Positions 8,965-17,893 of a DNA stretch of 64,000 bases are shown piece after piece. The DNA is taken from positions 244,271 to 308,270 of the forward strand of contig CAZNWC010000002.1 of assembly GCA_964577055.1 (NCBI GenBank), read 5' to 3'. The position numbers and the translations under genes are program-made. The DNA is from PNNG01 sp964577055 (GTDB taxonomy: Bacteria; Bacteroidota; Bacteroidia; UBA7662). The notes under the pieces are model-generated. The model did no database searches, was not told where the DNA came from, and saw nothing but the letters and a program-made list of their open reading frames with translations. Numbering within the stretch: position 1 is the stretch's first letter; each line of letters opens with the position of its first letter.

Positions 8965-11400
8965 ATGCGTTCAACCGACACATTGACACAATGGTTTGCT
9001 TCCAAAGGATGGCAGGTCTTTCCGTTTCAGCAAGCATGTTGGGAGGCCGTCCTACAAGGCCGATCGGGCTTGTTAAACGCACCTACCGGTTTTGGTAAAA
9101 CCTATGCGCTTTATCTGCCTGTATTGCTCCAGTTGTTGGAAGAGGGTCGTAGAGAAAGTCAAGGACAAATCAAACTGATTTGGATTACGCCCTTGCGTGC
9201 CCTCACTGCCGATCTAGAAAAAGCCATGCGACAAGCAGCACTTGATCTGGGCTTGAACCTTCGCATCGAAACCCGTACCGGAGATACAGATGCCAGCACC
9301 AAACAACGTCAGCGTCAAAAACTGCCTGAGATACTGCTGACAACTCCCGAAAGCTTGCATTTATTGCTGAGCAGGTCGGGTTGGGAGCAGCAGCTTGACA
9401 CGCTTTCTATGGTGGTGGTGGACGAATGGCATGAGCTGCTTGGCAATAAGCGCGGGGTATTGATGGAATTGGCCTTGGCCGTTTTGAAAAAAAAACTTCC
9501 CCAGTTACAAATTTGGGGTATTTCTGCGACCATTGGCAATATGGAGGAAGCTGTTGCCGTACTGCACGGCCAACACCACAATGAGGCGCTTCTGGTGAAA
9601 AGCAATGAACAAAAACTATTGAAGGTCAACACCATCATCCCCGCTGCGATTGAACATTTTCCATGGGCAGGTCACTTAGGCCTGCAAATGCTCGACCAAT
9701 TGTTGCCATTGCTACACCAAGCCAAAACAACCTTGATTTTCACAAACACCCGCGGTCAAGCAGAAATTTGGTACCAGCGTTTATTGGAACGAGATCCGGA
9801 ATTGGCCGGGCTCATCGCTATCCACCATGGCTCCCTCGATCAAGAAATAAGGGCTTGGGTAGAAGATGCGCTGCATGCAGGAAAACTCAAAGCGGTTGTG
9901 TGCACATCAAGCCTTGATCTCGGCGTTGATTTTCGCCCGGTTGAACAAGTCATTCAAATTGGCAGTCCAAAAGGAGTTGCTCGTTTTATGCAGCGTGCAG
10001 GTAGAAGCGGCCATCAGCCAGGTGCTTTGAGCACCATTTACCTGGCACCCACCCACGCACTGGAGTTATTGGAGTCGGCCTCGCTCAAAGCTGCCATTGA
10101 AGCCGGCCAATTTGAATCGCGTGAACCCATATTATTGCCATACGATGTGCTGTTGCAATTCATGATGACACTGGCATGCGGAGGAGGCTTTGAACCCGCC
10201 GACCTGTTTGAAACAGTAAAAACCAGCTTTGCTTTTGAAGCCATGGAGCGTTCAGAATTTGATTGGTGCCTGAACTTCTTGTTGCATGGAGGAAAAAGTT
10301 TGGAAGCTTATGACGAGTACAAAAAGGCAGGAATGTTGGCTGGGAAGGTATTGCCCGTGAACCGCTCAATCGCTCTCCGGCACCGAATGTCGATTGGCAC
10401 CATCGTTGGCGACACCAATTTGATCATTGAGTTTTTGAACGGTACCCGTTTGGGACAGATTGAAGAATACTTCATCAGCAGCCTCAATCCAGGCGACCAT
10501 TTTTGGTTTGCCGGGAGGTCACTGGAGTTTGTGCGGATCAGAGAAATGAAAGTTCAAGTACGCAAAAGTACCGCACCACAAGGAAAAGTCCCTTCTTGGA
10601 TGGGTGGCAGAATGCCCCTGAGTTCACAGTTGTCGGCATTCCTGCGCGAAAAATGCGATATGGCCGCACAAGGGCTACTGGAAGGCATTGAAATGGAGGC
10701 CTTGGAAGGATTGCTGAGTCGACAAGCACAAGCTTCACACCTTCCTTCGCGGGATGAGTTGTTGGTTGAATATGTGGAGAGCTCAGAAGGCTTCCATTTG
10801 TTTGTGTACCCCTTTGAAGGACGACTGGTGCATGAAGGTATGGCAGCTTTATTTGCTTACCGCATTGGCCAAACCAAACCAATCAGCTTTTCCATAGCCA
10901 TGAATGATTATGGCTTCGAATTGCTTTCAGACCAACGTATTGCCTTGGATGAGTCATTGGTGCGGAACTTGTGTGATGCTAGTAACCTGCGATTGGACAT
11001 TTTGCGCAGCTTGAATGCCACCGAAATGGCTAGGCGGCAATTCGGTGAAATTTGTCGGGTTGCCGGATTGGTTTTTCAAGGTTTTCCTGGTGCTCCAATC
11101 CGTACCAAGCACCTCAAGGCTTCTTCTCATTTGTTGTTTGATGTGTTTTTTGAGTACGACCCCGATAATCTGTTATTGAAGCAAGCACTTGACCAGGCCC
11201 TGCAACTTCAACTCGATGAAAGCCGGATGCGGTTAGCACTCAAACGTATTGCCTCCCAGAAAATCCGCATCAAACATCTTGTTCACCCCACTCCTTTTTG
11301 CTTTCCTATCATGGCCGACCGCTTGCGCGAAAAAATGAGCTCTGAAACCTTGGCCGATCGATTGAAAAAAATGGTGGAAACAGCTATTTCTCCCTCTTGA
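8965..11400 (+). CDS. Ligase-associated DNA-damage-response DEXH helicase (Lhr family)
   Basis: Superfamily 2 ATP-dependent helicase of 811 residues, Lhr type, of the subfamily normally found with an ATP-dependent DNA ligase, an exonuclease and the PdeM phosphoesterase. Motif I is APTGFGKT (39-46), motif II is DEWH (153-156), the SATIGN motif III follows, and motif VI is QRAGRSGHQPG. The C-terminal ~400 residues correspond to the Lhr winged-helix and beta-barrel region. The next gene is PdeM, 17 nt downstream, but no ligase or exonuclease is in the window. The start codon directly follows the htrA terminator, so either the mRNA is nearly leaderless or some transcripts read through. Family N-termini begin shortly before the WFASKGW stretch, which supports this start. 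Confidence 0.9.
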   Translation: MRSTDTLTQWFASKGWQVFPFQQACWEAVLQGRSGLLNAPTGFGKTYALYLPVLLQLLEEGRRESQGQIKLIWITPLRALTADLEKAMRQAALDLGLNLRIETRTGDTDASTKQRQRQKLPEILLTTPESLHLLLSRSGWEQQLDTLSMVVVDEWHELLGNKRGVLMELALAVLKKKLPQLQIWGISATIGNMEEAVAVLHGQHHNEALLVKSNEQKLLKVNTIIPAAIEHFPWAGHLGLQMLDQLLPLLHQAKTTLIFTNTRGQAEIWYQRLLERDPELAGLIAIHHGSLDQEIRAWVEDALHAGKLKAVVCTSSLDLGVDFRPVEQVIQIGSPKGVARFMQRAGRSGHQPGALSTIYLAPTHALELLESASLKAAIEAGQFESREPILLPYDVLLQFMMTLACGGGFEPADLFETVKTSFAFEAMERSEFDWCLNFLLHGGKSLEAYDEYKKAGMLAGKVLPVNRSIALRHRMSIGTIVGDTNLIIEFLNGTRLGQIEEYFISSLNPGDHFWFAGRSLEFVRIREMKVQVRKSTAPQGKVPSWMGGRMPLSSQLSAFLREKCDMAAQGLLEGIEMEALEGLLSRQAQASHLPSRDELLVEYVESSEGFHLFVYPFEGRLVHEGMAALFAYRIGQTKPISFSIAMNDYGFELLSDQRIALDESLVRNLCDASNLRLDILRSLNATEMARRQFGEICRVAGLVFQGFPGAPIRTKHLKASSHLLFDVFFEYDPDNLLLKQALDQALQLQLDESRMRLALKRIASQKIRIKHLVHPTPFCFPIMADRLREKMSSETLADRLKKMVETAISPS

Positions 11401-11417
11401 AGTAGCATTTTTACGGT

Positions 11418-12083
11418 ATGCAGAGACATTTGGAAATCGAATGGGGTAACCAGCATTGGACCTTAGACGCTAGCGGGGCGTGCTATTTACCAGCATACCA
11501 TACACTTATCATTTCCGATTTTCACATTGGCAAGGTGCAGCATTTTCGCAAACACGGCATTGCAGTACCATTGGCTGCAGCGAAAGCCAATCTGAGCAAA
11601 CTGGAATGGGCAATTGCTAAGTATACGCCTAAACGGTTGTTATTTCTTGGCGACCTGTTCCACAGCGATGCAAATAGTGAAATAAGCATCCTACAGCACA
11701 TTCGCTTGCTGTATCCGAACATGGAAATGCAGCTGGTGCCTGGTAACCATGATCTGCACAGTTTGACTTTACAAGCCGGTATTTTCACCATTGCCCCTGT
11801 GCAATATGTTTTAGCAGGCATTACGTTCCAGCATCATCCCCCTGAAACCGAAGCGTTGGTGCCCACCATGCATGGACATTGGCACCCTGCCTTTTCAATG
11901 CGTGGCAAAGGGCGACAACGTTTGCGCTTGGCTTGTTTTGCTTTTTCAGAAAATACGGCGGTTTTGCCAGCATTCGGCTTGTTCACTGGAAAAGCGGACT
12001 TGCCAGAAAAGCTCGATTGGCAAAAAATTGCAGTTATTAGCAAGGAAGGCGTCTTTCAGGTTCCTCAGCACATGCAACGTTAA
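11418..12083 (+). CDS. pdeM: Ligase-associated metallophosphoesterase PdeM
   Basis: Calcineurin-like phosphoesterase, 221 residues, of the ligase-associated DNA-damage-response set. Metal ligands are visible in order: SDFHIGK (Asp34, His36), FLGDLFHSD (Asp79), PGNHD (Asn110, His111) and HGHWHP (152-157). It follows the Lhr-type helicase by 17 nt, the usual neighbour, so a joint role in nucleic-acid repair is inferred; the real substrate is not known from sequence. A motif TAGCATTTTTACG lies just upstream and a near copy precedes the next gene. Confidence 0.88.
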   Translation: MQRHLEIEWGNQHWTLDASGACYLPAYHTLIISDFHIGKVQHFRKHGIAVPLAAAKANLSKLEWAIAKYTPKRLLFLGDLFHSDANSEISILQHIRLLYPNMEMQLVPGNHDLHSLTLQAGIFTIAPVQYVLAGITFQHHPPETEALVPTMHGHWHPAFSMRGKGRQRLRLACFAFSENTAVLPAFGLFTGKADLPEKLDWQKIAVISKEGVFQVPQHMQR

Positions 12084-12147
12084 TGATTGCAAAGCCGCTT
12101 GAATAGATAGCAATTTTTACGATGTTTACCCTACAATCCTAAAACCC

Positions 12148-12582
12148 ATGGAAAAAAAACTCTATCGCCTGCGCAACGATCGTGTGCTGGCCGGCGTTGC
12201 CAGCGGCTTGTCACGACATTTTAAAACTGATCCTGTATTGATTCGGGTGCTCTTTATTGCGCTTGCATTGGCTGGAGGTGGTGGCGTACTTGCTTACATC
12301 ATTATGTGGGCTATTGTACCCGAAGAGCCTTATGCTTTTCAACCTTTCACCGAAGCAAATGCTACAGCCGAAAGCAACACAACCGGCGAAAGCGTACCTG
12401 AAACAAACAACAGTGATGCCCGACAAGGCAGTATCATCGCAGGCGGTGTACTCATCTTGCTAGGTTCTTTGTTTTTAGCAGAGGAATTTCTTCCCAGCTT
12501 TGATTTCAGCAAATTTTGGCCTTTGATACTCATCGGCATTGGTGTTTTATTACTGTTTAATAGCAAGTCAAAATCGAAATAA
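12148..12582 (+). CDS. PspC-domain membrane protein
   Basis: Small inner-membrane protein (144 residues). Residues 1-60 form a PspC domain: LYRLRNDRVLAGVASGLSRHF, then a membrane segment ending in IIMWAIVPEE. A polar Thr/Asn-rich linker (about 67-96) is followed by two more hydrophobic segments of the DUF5668/LiaI type (about 97-138) with the FWPLILIGIG signature. PspC proteins take part in envelope stress responses; no PspA or PspB lies nearby. One nucleotide separates it from the next gene, which has a related membrane module, so they likely act together. Confidence 0.85.
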   Translation: MEKKLYRLRNDRVLAGVASGLSRHFKTDPVLIRVLFIALALAGGGGVLAYIIMWAIVPEEPYAFQPFTEANATAESNTTGESVPETNNSDARQGSIIAGGVLILLGSLFLAEEFLPSFDFSKFWPLILIGIGVLLLFNSKSKSK

Positions 12583-12583
12583 A

Positions 12584-13528
12584 ATGAAATCAGATCGTAT
12601 TTTTTGGGGACTACTCCTGATTATTTTCGGTGGATTGTTTCTATTGCAAAACTTGGGTTACCTGAGTTTTCAATTAGGCAATATTTGGCGTCTATGGCCC
12701 CTCTTTCTTATTTATTGGGGATTTTCTGCGTTATTAAAACAGCAAGATGGCAGCACCAATCCCGTGCTCTATGTGATTCAAATTCTGATACTTGGCATTT
12801 TGGTTTATTTCGTAGTGAAACCGAAGGAACGCATGGCCAATCCACAAGAAGGACTTGACTGGCAATTTGAAGAAGAAGTAGAATCAGGTGAGGCCGGTGC
12901 GCTGCGTCAACACGACTTTGAAGTTCCGCTACAAGGAGTTGAGCGGGCAAATCTGGAAATCGATTTTGGTGCCGGAAGCCTTACCATGGGCGAGACAACC
13001 GATGAACTTATTGCTGTGGACGCCTCTACCAATTTTGGTAATTTTTCATTCGAACATCAAGTAAAAAACAAAGAGGCCGATATTTCGCTGGCACACAAAA
13101 GCAAAAACGTCACTTTCAAGAGTGGAGAATTCGAAAATGAAGTAAATATTGCCCTGCATCAAAACGTCATTTGGTCGCTAGACATTGAAACCGGTGCTTC
13201 GGAATGTGAATTGGACTTGAGTCGCCATCGCGTTCAAAATCTTGATCTTTCGGGTGGGGCGAGTAAAATGAGCGTTAAAATGGGCACTGCTGTGGGCGCA
13301 TCCAGCATACGCATCGAAACAGGCGCATCTAAGTTGGTGTTGCGCATTCCTGAAAGAGCAGCTGCCAAATTGGTAACCGAAACGGGGCTTACTGACAAAG
13401 ACATAACAGGATTGACCAAACAAAAAAATGGCACTTACACAACTGATTCCTACAGCGAAAATGTAAGCGATCGGTTTGAAATAACCATTTCAGCAGGAGT
13501 TGCCTCCATAGAAGTAAAAACTTACTAG
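12584..13528 (+). CDS. Membrane protein with LiaI/LiaF-like N-terminus and toastrack-like beta domain
   Basis: 314-residue protein. The N-terminal ~85 residues hold three hydrophobic segments resembling the LiaI/DUF5668 module (FWGLLLIIFGGLFLLQN, then RLWPLFLIYWG). The rest is a soluble, repetitive beta-rich region (about 110-314) of the toastrack or DUF4097 type, with recurring short patterns such as ETGAS. Start is the ATG at 12584, one nucleotide after the PspC gene stop. In Firmicutes LiaF and related proteins sense envelope stress; an analogous role with the PspC protein here is inference. It may instead be an anchoring scaffold. Confidence 0.75.
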   Translation: MKSDRIFWGLLLIIFGGLFLLQNLGYLSFQLGNIWRLWPLFLIYWGFSALLKQQDGSTNPVLYVIQILILGILVYFVVKPKERMANPQEGLDWQFEEEVESGEAGALRQHDFEVPLQGVERANLEIDFGAGSLTMGETTDELIAVDASTNFGNFSFEHQVKNKEADISLAHKSKNVTFKSGEFENEVNIALHQNVIWSLDIETGASECELDLSRHRVQNLDLSGGASKMSVKMGTAVGASSIRIETGASKLVLRIPERAAAKLVTETGLTDKDITGLTKQKNGTYTTDSYSENVSDRFEITISAGVASIEVKTY

Positions 13529-13558
13529 TTTACCGCGTGTTCATAGCAGGTAAATAAC

Positions 13559-15856
13559 GTGGTGAATTTGATCATGAACCACCGGAAATGGTGGGTGGCA
13601 CTCGCATGCTTGTTATGCACTTTTTCGGCGTACCAGTCTCTCAAAATCGGGTTTATATACGATTTAGAGCAGTTTTTTCCGTCGGATGACGAAGATGTAT
13701 CCTTTTTAAAGACGTTCCAAAACGAATTAGAAAGAGATGACCTTTTTGTCCTTATCGCCTTAGAGAATAAACCCAGTATTTACGAGCGGAACTTTTTATC
13801 ACGCGTACACAAATATACATTAGCGCTGCGTCAACATCCACAGGTTGCCAAGGCAGAAGGACTGACCACTTTTCGGCGCATCATCAAAACTCCTTTTGGC
13901 TGGAACCTTAGCCCATTGATTCGACCTAATCAGCCGGATAACTTCCAAAGCGACAGCTTGGCAATAGCCGCTAATAGCGATGTATACAAGCAATTCGTTT
14001 CGGAGCAACACGATGCTGTGGCCATCAGCGTGAAAACAACCCACCAACTTTCACAAGCGGAAACGGATGCATTTCAGCATCATCTCGATAGCCTTACAGC
14101 GGCTTTTGGCTTTGACCAGGTGGTACATTATGGGGGCGTAATTACCACACAGAGTGTCTTCGTGAAGAAGATTCAATCGGAGCTGATACTATTTATCAGT
14201 TTGTCCATTCTGTTGGTTACGGCAACACTTTGGGGCTTGTACCGCAAATTTTGGGGAATTATTATCCCACTCATTACGGTTGTGAGTGCCCTGGTCGTAT
14301 TCATGGGCTACTTGGGGATCACCGATCAGGATTTCAATATCATGAGCACCATGTTTCCAACACTGATGCTCATTTTTGGCATGTCAGACATCATCCATTT
14401 GCAATCGAAATACATCGATGGATTGAATCAGGGCATGGATCAACGTGAGGCAATGCGTCTGAGTCTTCAGGAAATAGGCCAAGCCCTTTGGCTCACCTCT
14501 TTGACAACTGCCATTGGATTTGGTTCTTTATTGACCTCTTCAACGCCAGCAATTCGTCAATTTGGTGTTAATGCCGCAATTGGTGTAATGATAGCATTTG
14601 TAGTGGTCATTGTGTTTGGCAGCGCTCTATTGTCGTTTTTCAATTTGGCGCAACTCCAAAAAAGCAGTCTGGGATCTAAACGCTGGGAAAAATTCAGTTT
14701 GTGGTTGTTCACCATCAATTACCGCCATCCCAAACGAATTGCTATGGGAATAGCACTTAGTGTTGCAGTTTGTTTATTGAGTCTCCCCAATGTCACAACC
14801 AATAGCTTTTTGTTGGGCGACATCCCTGAAAGAAGCAAACTGCGCCAAGATTTTCATTTTTTTGAAAATAGCTTTGCTGGCGTTCGACCCTTTGAGCTTG
14901 CCATTCAACCACAAGGCAACAGAAAAATATTCGATAAGGAAGTTTTGGCCGAAACAATCAAACTTTCGCATTACCTGGAAGAACAGCATGGTATTAAAAG
15001 TTTGTACAGTCCAGCAAAACTGATGCAAAGACTTCATGCTGCTGAAATGACAGTTGAAATGAACCAATGGCTAAATGACAGCACCCAATTGGCATCCATG
15101 ACTGCACAATTGGTGTCGATGCAAGGCAGAATGTTCTTCAAACTATGGAACGAGAATCTCGATTTTGGAAGGATAAGTGGTCGCATTCACGACACTGGAT
15201 CTGACAGCCTTCTTTTACAAATAGCCGAAATCAAATCTTGGATCCACAAGAATGTTCCAAGCGATATTGTTCGATTTAAGCCAACAGGCTCCGTGCTGTT
15301 GGTCGACAAAAACCATGAATACTTGCGCAAAAACCTTTTTTTCAGCTTGGGTTTTGCTTTTGTTTTGGTAGCCTTCATTTTCGCTTGGCTATTTCGCGAT
15401 TGGCGCATGGTGCTCGTGAGTATTATTCCCAATGTGATTCCCATGCTCGTAGCCGGAGCAGCATTGGCTTTGACGGGAATTGAACTAAAGGCGGTAACAT
15501 CGGTGATTTTTACCGTGTCGTTTGGGATAGCTGTTGACGACACCATCCATTTTTTAACACGGTATAAACTGCAGAGAAAACGAGGCAATAGTGTGCATGA
15601 GGCAATGCGTGCTACATTTGTAGTAAGCGTTAAGGCAATTACCATTACGACCATTCTGCTGGTCATTGGATTTGTAAGCCTCATATTTAGTGCATTCACA
15701 GGAACTTACTACGTAGGCATTCTCATATGCGTTACCCTTGTAAGCGCTTGGCTGGCCGACATATTTGTGATTCCACAACTGCTTTATTTAATCAATCCTG
15801 GTAGCCGGGAAGCCCATATGCCTGTTGATTCACAAAAACAGTATCCGATAGAGTAA
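13559..15856 (+). CDS. RND/MMPL-family exporter with sterol-sensing-like domains
   Basis: Predicted 12-helix inner-membrane transporter (765 residues). Two repeats each have one helix, a large periplasmic domain and five helices. The second repeat contains FGIAVDDTIHFLTRY, the conserved Asp pair region of MMPL-type exporters; the first has MSDIIHLQSKY. These COG1033-type proteins are thought to move lipids or hydrophobic molecules. Start is GTG at 13559, the next GTG, or ATG at 13574; I keep the first. Its last 65 nt overlap the converging di-heme peroxidase gene. Substrate unknown. Confidence 0.85.
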   Translation: MVNLIMNHRKWWVALACLLCTFSAYQSLKIGFIYDLEQFFPSDDEDVSFLKTFQNELERDDLFVLIALENKPSIYERNFLSRVHKYTLALRQHPQVAKAEGLTTFRRIIKTPFGWNLSPLIRPNQPDNFQSDSLAIAANSDVYKQFVSEQHDAVAISVKTTHQLSQAETDAFQHHLDSLTAAFGFDQVVHYGGVITTQSVFVKKIQSELILFISLSILLVTATLWGLYRKFWGIIIPLITVVSALVVFMGYLGITDQDFNIMSTMFPTLMLIFGMSDIIHLQSKYIDGLNQGMDQREAMRLSLQEIGQALWLTSLTTAIGFGSLLTSSTPAIRQFGVNAAIGVMIAFVVVIVFGSALLSFFNLAQLQKSSLGSKRWEKFSLWLFTINYRHPKRIAMGIALSVAVCLLSLPNVTTNSFLLGDIPERSKLRQDFHFFENSFAGVRPFELAIQPQGNRKIFDKEVLAETIKLSHYLEEQHGIKSLYSPAKLMQRLHAAEMTVEMNQWLNDSTQLASMTAQLVSMQGRMFFKLWNENLDFGRISGRIHDTGSDSLLLQIAEIKSWIHKNVPSDIVRFKPTGSVLLVDKNHEYLRKNLFFSLGFAFVLVAFIFAWLFRDWRMVLVSIIPNVIPMLVAGAALALTGIELKAVTSVIFTVSFGIAVDDTIHFLTRYKLQRKRGNSVHEAMRATFVVSVKAITITTILLVIGFVSLIFSAFTGTYYVGILICVTLVSAWLADIFVIPQLLYLINPGSREAHMPVDSQKQYPIE

Positions 15857-16811
15857 GCAAAAATGCCTTTAGGTCTGATAAATCCTGCAGCGACAAACCC
15901 AAGGCGGTGATGCGGGAATCCTTGTTAGGGTGATTGTCTCCCCCCTTGTTGTAATGCAGCAAAACTTCATCAATTGTCCCTAAAGCACCATCATGGAAAT
16001 AGGGTGCGGTGTAGGCCAAATTCCGAAGCGATGGTGTTCTGAATTTACCTTCATCAGCCACCTTCATGCTAATACGGGCCCTGCCTGTATCTGGTTCGGT
16101 CGAGTTGGTATATCCGATATGGTGAAATTGACCATCGGTAAATAAAGGAATCGAATGGCAAGAATTGCATTGTGTTTTCGAGCTTATAAAAAGCTCGTAC
16201 CCCCTTTTTTCCGCAGGCGTCAATACATCTTGTTTTCCGAAATACCAGTGATCGAATTTGGAATTGGCAGATACCAATGACAACTGATACCACATGAGCG
16301 CTCTTGTTACTGTTAACGGATCGGCTTGTTGACCAAAAACCCGATCAAAGGACAAGCGATAATCTGGCAAAGTCCACAATTTGCGGACCAGTGTATCGAT
16401 GGGTAAGTTTAGTTCATGGCTATTATCCATTGGTGCCAATGCCACTTCTGAAAGTCTTGGAATGCCTCCATCATGAAAAAAAGAAGTGTATGTCCAAAGG
16501 TTGAACAAAGCTGGCGTATTGCGCCTCGCTCTGCCATTGTTTTCGCCTATATTCCGATCAACACCCCCTGAAAAAGCCAATTTTGGCATATGGCAGGAAG
16601 CACAGCTTACAGTTTCGGAACGAGACAGGCGTTTGTCGAAGAACAATTTTTTCCCTAACAGCGCTTGCTCTCGAGCTTGTAAGCTCATATGACGTATGCT
16701 GTCGGGTATTGGAAAAGCAGCGGGAATGTAAGGCAGCGCATATTCCACCTTTGCTTTTGGCTCGCATGCCCCAAAAAGCAAAAGCAATAGAAGCAGCGGT
16801 TTCCAATGCAT
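15792..16811 (-). CDS. Di-heme cytochrome c peroxidase/MauG-family lipoprotein (copy 1)
   Basis: Exported di-heme enzyme of 339 residues with a lipobox (FGAC, Cys16). Two haem-binding sites are seen: CASCH at 70-74 and CNSCH at 215-219. Family members reduce peroxide or, as in MauG and MbnH, oxidise residues of a partner protein. Where classical members have FWDGR between the haems, this one has FFHDGG (111-116). It follows a second di-heme gene with a 1-nt TGATG overlap, and an MbnP-like gene lies upstream in the same unit. The 3' end overlaps the converging exporter gene by 65 nt, and both reading frames look intact there. Confidence 0.9.
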   Translation of the reverse strand: MHWKPLLLLLLLFGACEPKAKVEYALPYIPAAFPIPDSIRHMSLQAREQALLGKKLFFDKRLSRSETVSCASCHMPKLAFSGGVDRNIGENNGRARRNTPALFNLWTYTSFFHDGGIPRLSEVALAPMDNSHELNLPIDTLVRKLWTLPDYRLSFDRVFGQQADPLTVTRALMWYQLSLVSANSKFDHWYFGKQDVLTPAEKRGYELFISSKTQCNSCHSIPLFTDGQFHHIGYTNSTEPDTGRARISMKVADEGKFRTPSLRNLAYTAPYFHDGALGTIDEVLLHYNKGGDNHPNKDSRITALGLSLQDLSDLKAFLLTLSDTVFVNQQAYGLPGYQD

Positions 16812-17893
16812 CAGAAAGGATTTCCGTAGGCAGGATTACTCAAATAAACTGAATCGGTGAGTGTATGCAAGAACGCCAATAAATCAGCTTTTTCTTGAGC
16901 CGTCAATCCCAAACCTATACCCGTCGATTTTAAATTAGGATCGATGGTAGGACTTGATTTTAAGCCGGAGTTGTAATGTTCAATCACCTCTTCCAGTGTC
17001 GCAAAACGCCCATCATGCATATATGGGGCACTTAAAGCCACATTGCGAAGACTTGGTGTTTTGAACTTTCCACGATCAAGCGGGCTGCCTGTAACTACTT
17101 GAAAACCCATGGAGGGCTCACTGTCCAAGCCGTTGTTTGTAAAATTGTTTACAGTGAACAGATGTGTTCCATGACAATGAAAACAATCTGCTCCTTTTGG
17201 CCGATTACTGCCGGGAGGACTGAATTCTCGCATAAACAAATCGAAACCACGTTGTTCGCTGGGCGTCAAAGGGTTAAGAACCGGATTTTGACGAAATTTA
17301 TCAAACTTTGAATCAGTAGAAACGATGCTGAAAATAAACTGCTCCAAGGCTTTTGCCATCTTTTCGGCGGTAATTTCTTCGCTTCCAAAGGCTTTTCCAA
17401 ACAATTCGGGGTACAACTCAGTTCCTTGCAGCTTGCTTACCACATTGGGCAAGTTATCGTGCATCTCAATTGGGTCTTGTATGGGCAGAAGCACTTGCTC
17501 TCTTAACGTGGCTGCACGTCCATCCCAAAAAAAACGATTGCTCCAAGTTAGATTGAATAGCGGCATACTGTTTTTTGAGCCCACAGCCCCGGTAATGCCT
17601 ACACTAAATCGTTTTTCATTATCGGTAAAAGCAAGTGACTGATTGTGGCAACTGGCACAAGACTGACTATTATCACCGCTCAACTTGGTCTCGTAAAACA
17701 AATGTCTTCCCAGGTCTATTCCCTCGTTGGTCAAAGGATTGTCGGGCTGCATGACGGGTTGTGGAAAAAATGGTTTTTGCTGCCAAACATAAGGAGTTGG
17801 TGCAGGAAAAACCTTTTCGTTAGGTTCAGGCTTACACGATGCCACCATAAAAACACCCAGAAATACGAATGCCGAATGCGTCAGCTGCTTCAT
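16811..17893 (-). CDS. Di-heme cytochrome c peroxidase/MauG-family lipoprotein (copy 2)
   Basis: Exported lipoprotein of 360 residues (lipobox MVASC, Cys20). Haem sites are CASCH at 79-83 and CFHCH at 237-241. It keeps FFWDGRAATL (121-130), including the Trp that lies between haems in classical bacterial CCP and MauG. An MHDGRF stretch near residue 300 carries a Met/His pair that may supply the distal ligand. It overlaps the MbnP-like gene by 4 nt (ATGA) and the next di-heme gene by 1 nt, so the three are translationally coupled. Candidate to oxidise the MbnP-like partner or to detoxify peroxide. Confidence 0.9.
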   Translation of the reverse strand: MKQLTHSAFVFLGVFMVASCKPEPNEKVFPAPTPYVWQQKPFFPQPVMQPDNPLTNEGIDLGRHLFYETKLSGDNSQSCASCHNQSLAFTDNEKRFSVGITGAVGSKNSMPLFNLTWSNRFFWDGRAATLREQVLLPIQDPIEMHDNLPNVVSKLQGTELYPELFGKAFGSEEITAEKMAKALEQFIFSIVSTDSKFDKFRQNPVLNPLTPSEQRGFDLFMREFSPPGSNRPKGADCFHCHGTHLFTVNNFTNNGLDSEPSMGFQVVTGSPLDRGKFKTPSLRNVALSAPYMHDGRFATLEEVIEHYNSGLKSSPTIDPNLKSTGIGLGLTAQEKADLLAFLHTLTDSVYLSNPAYGNPF

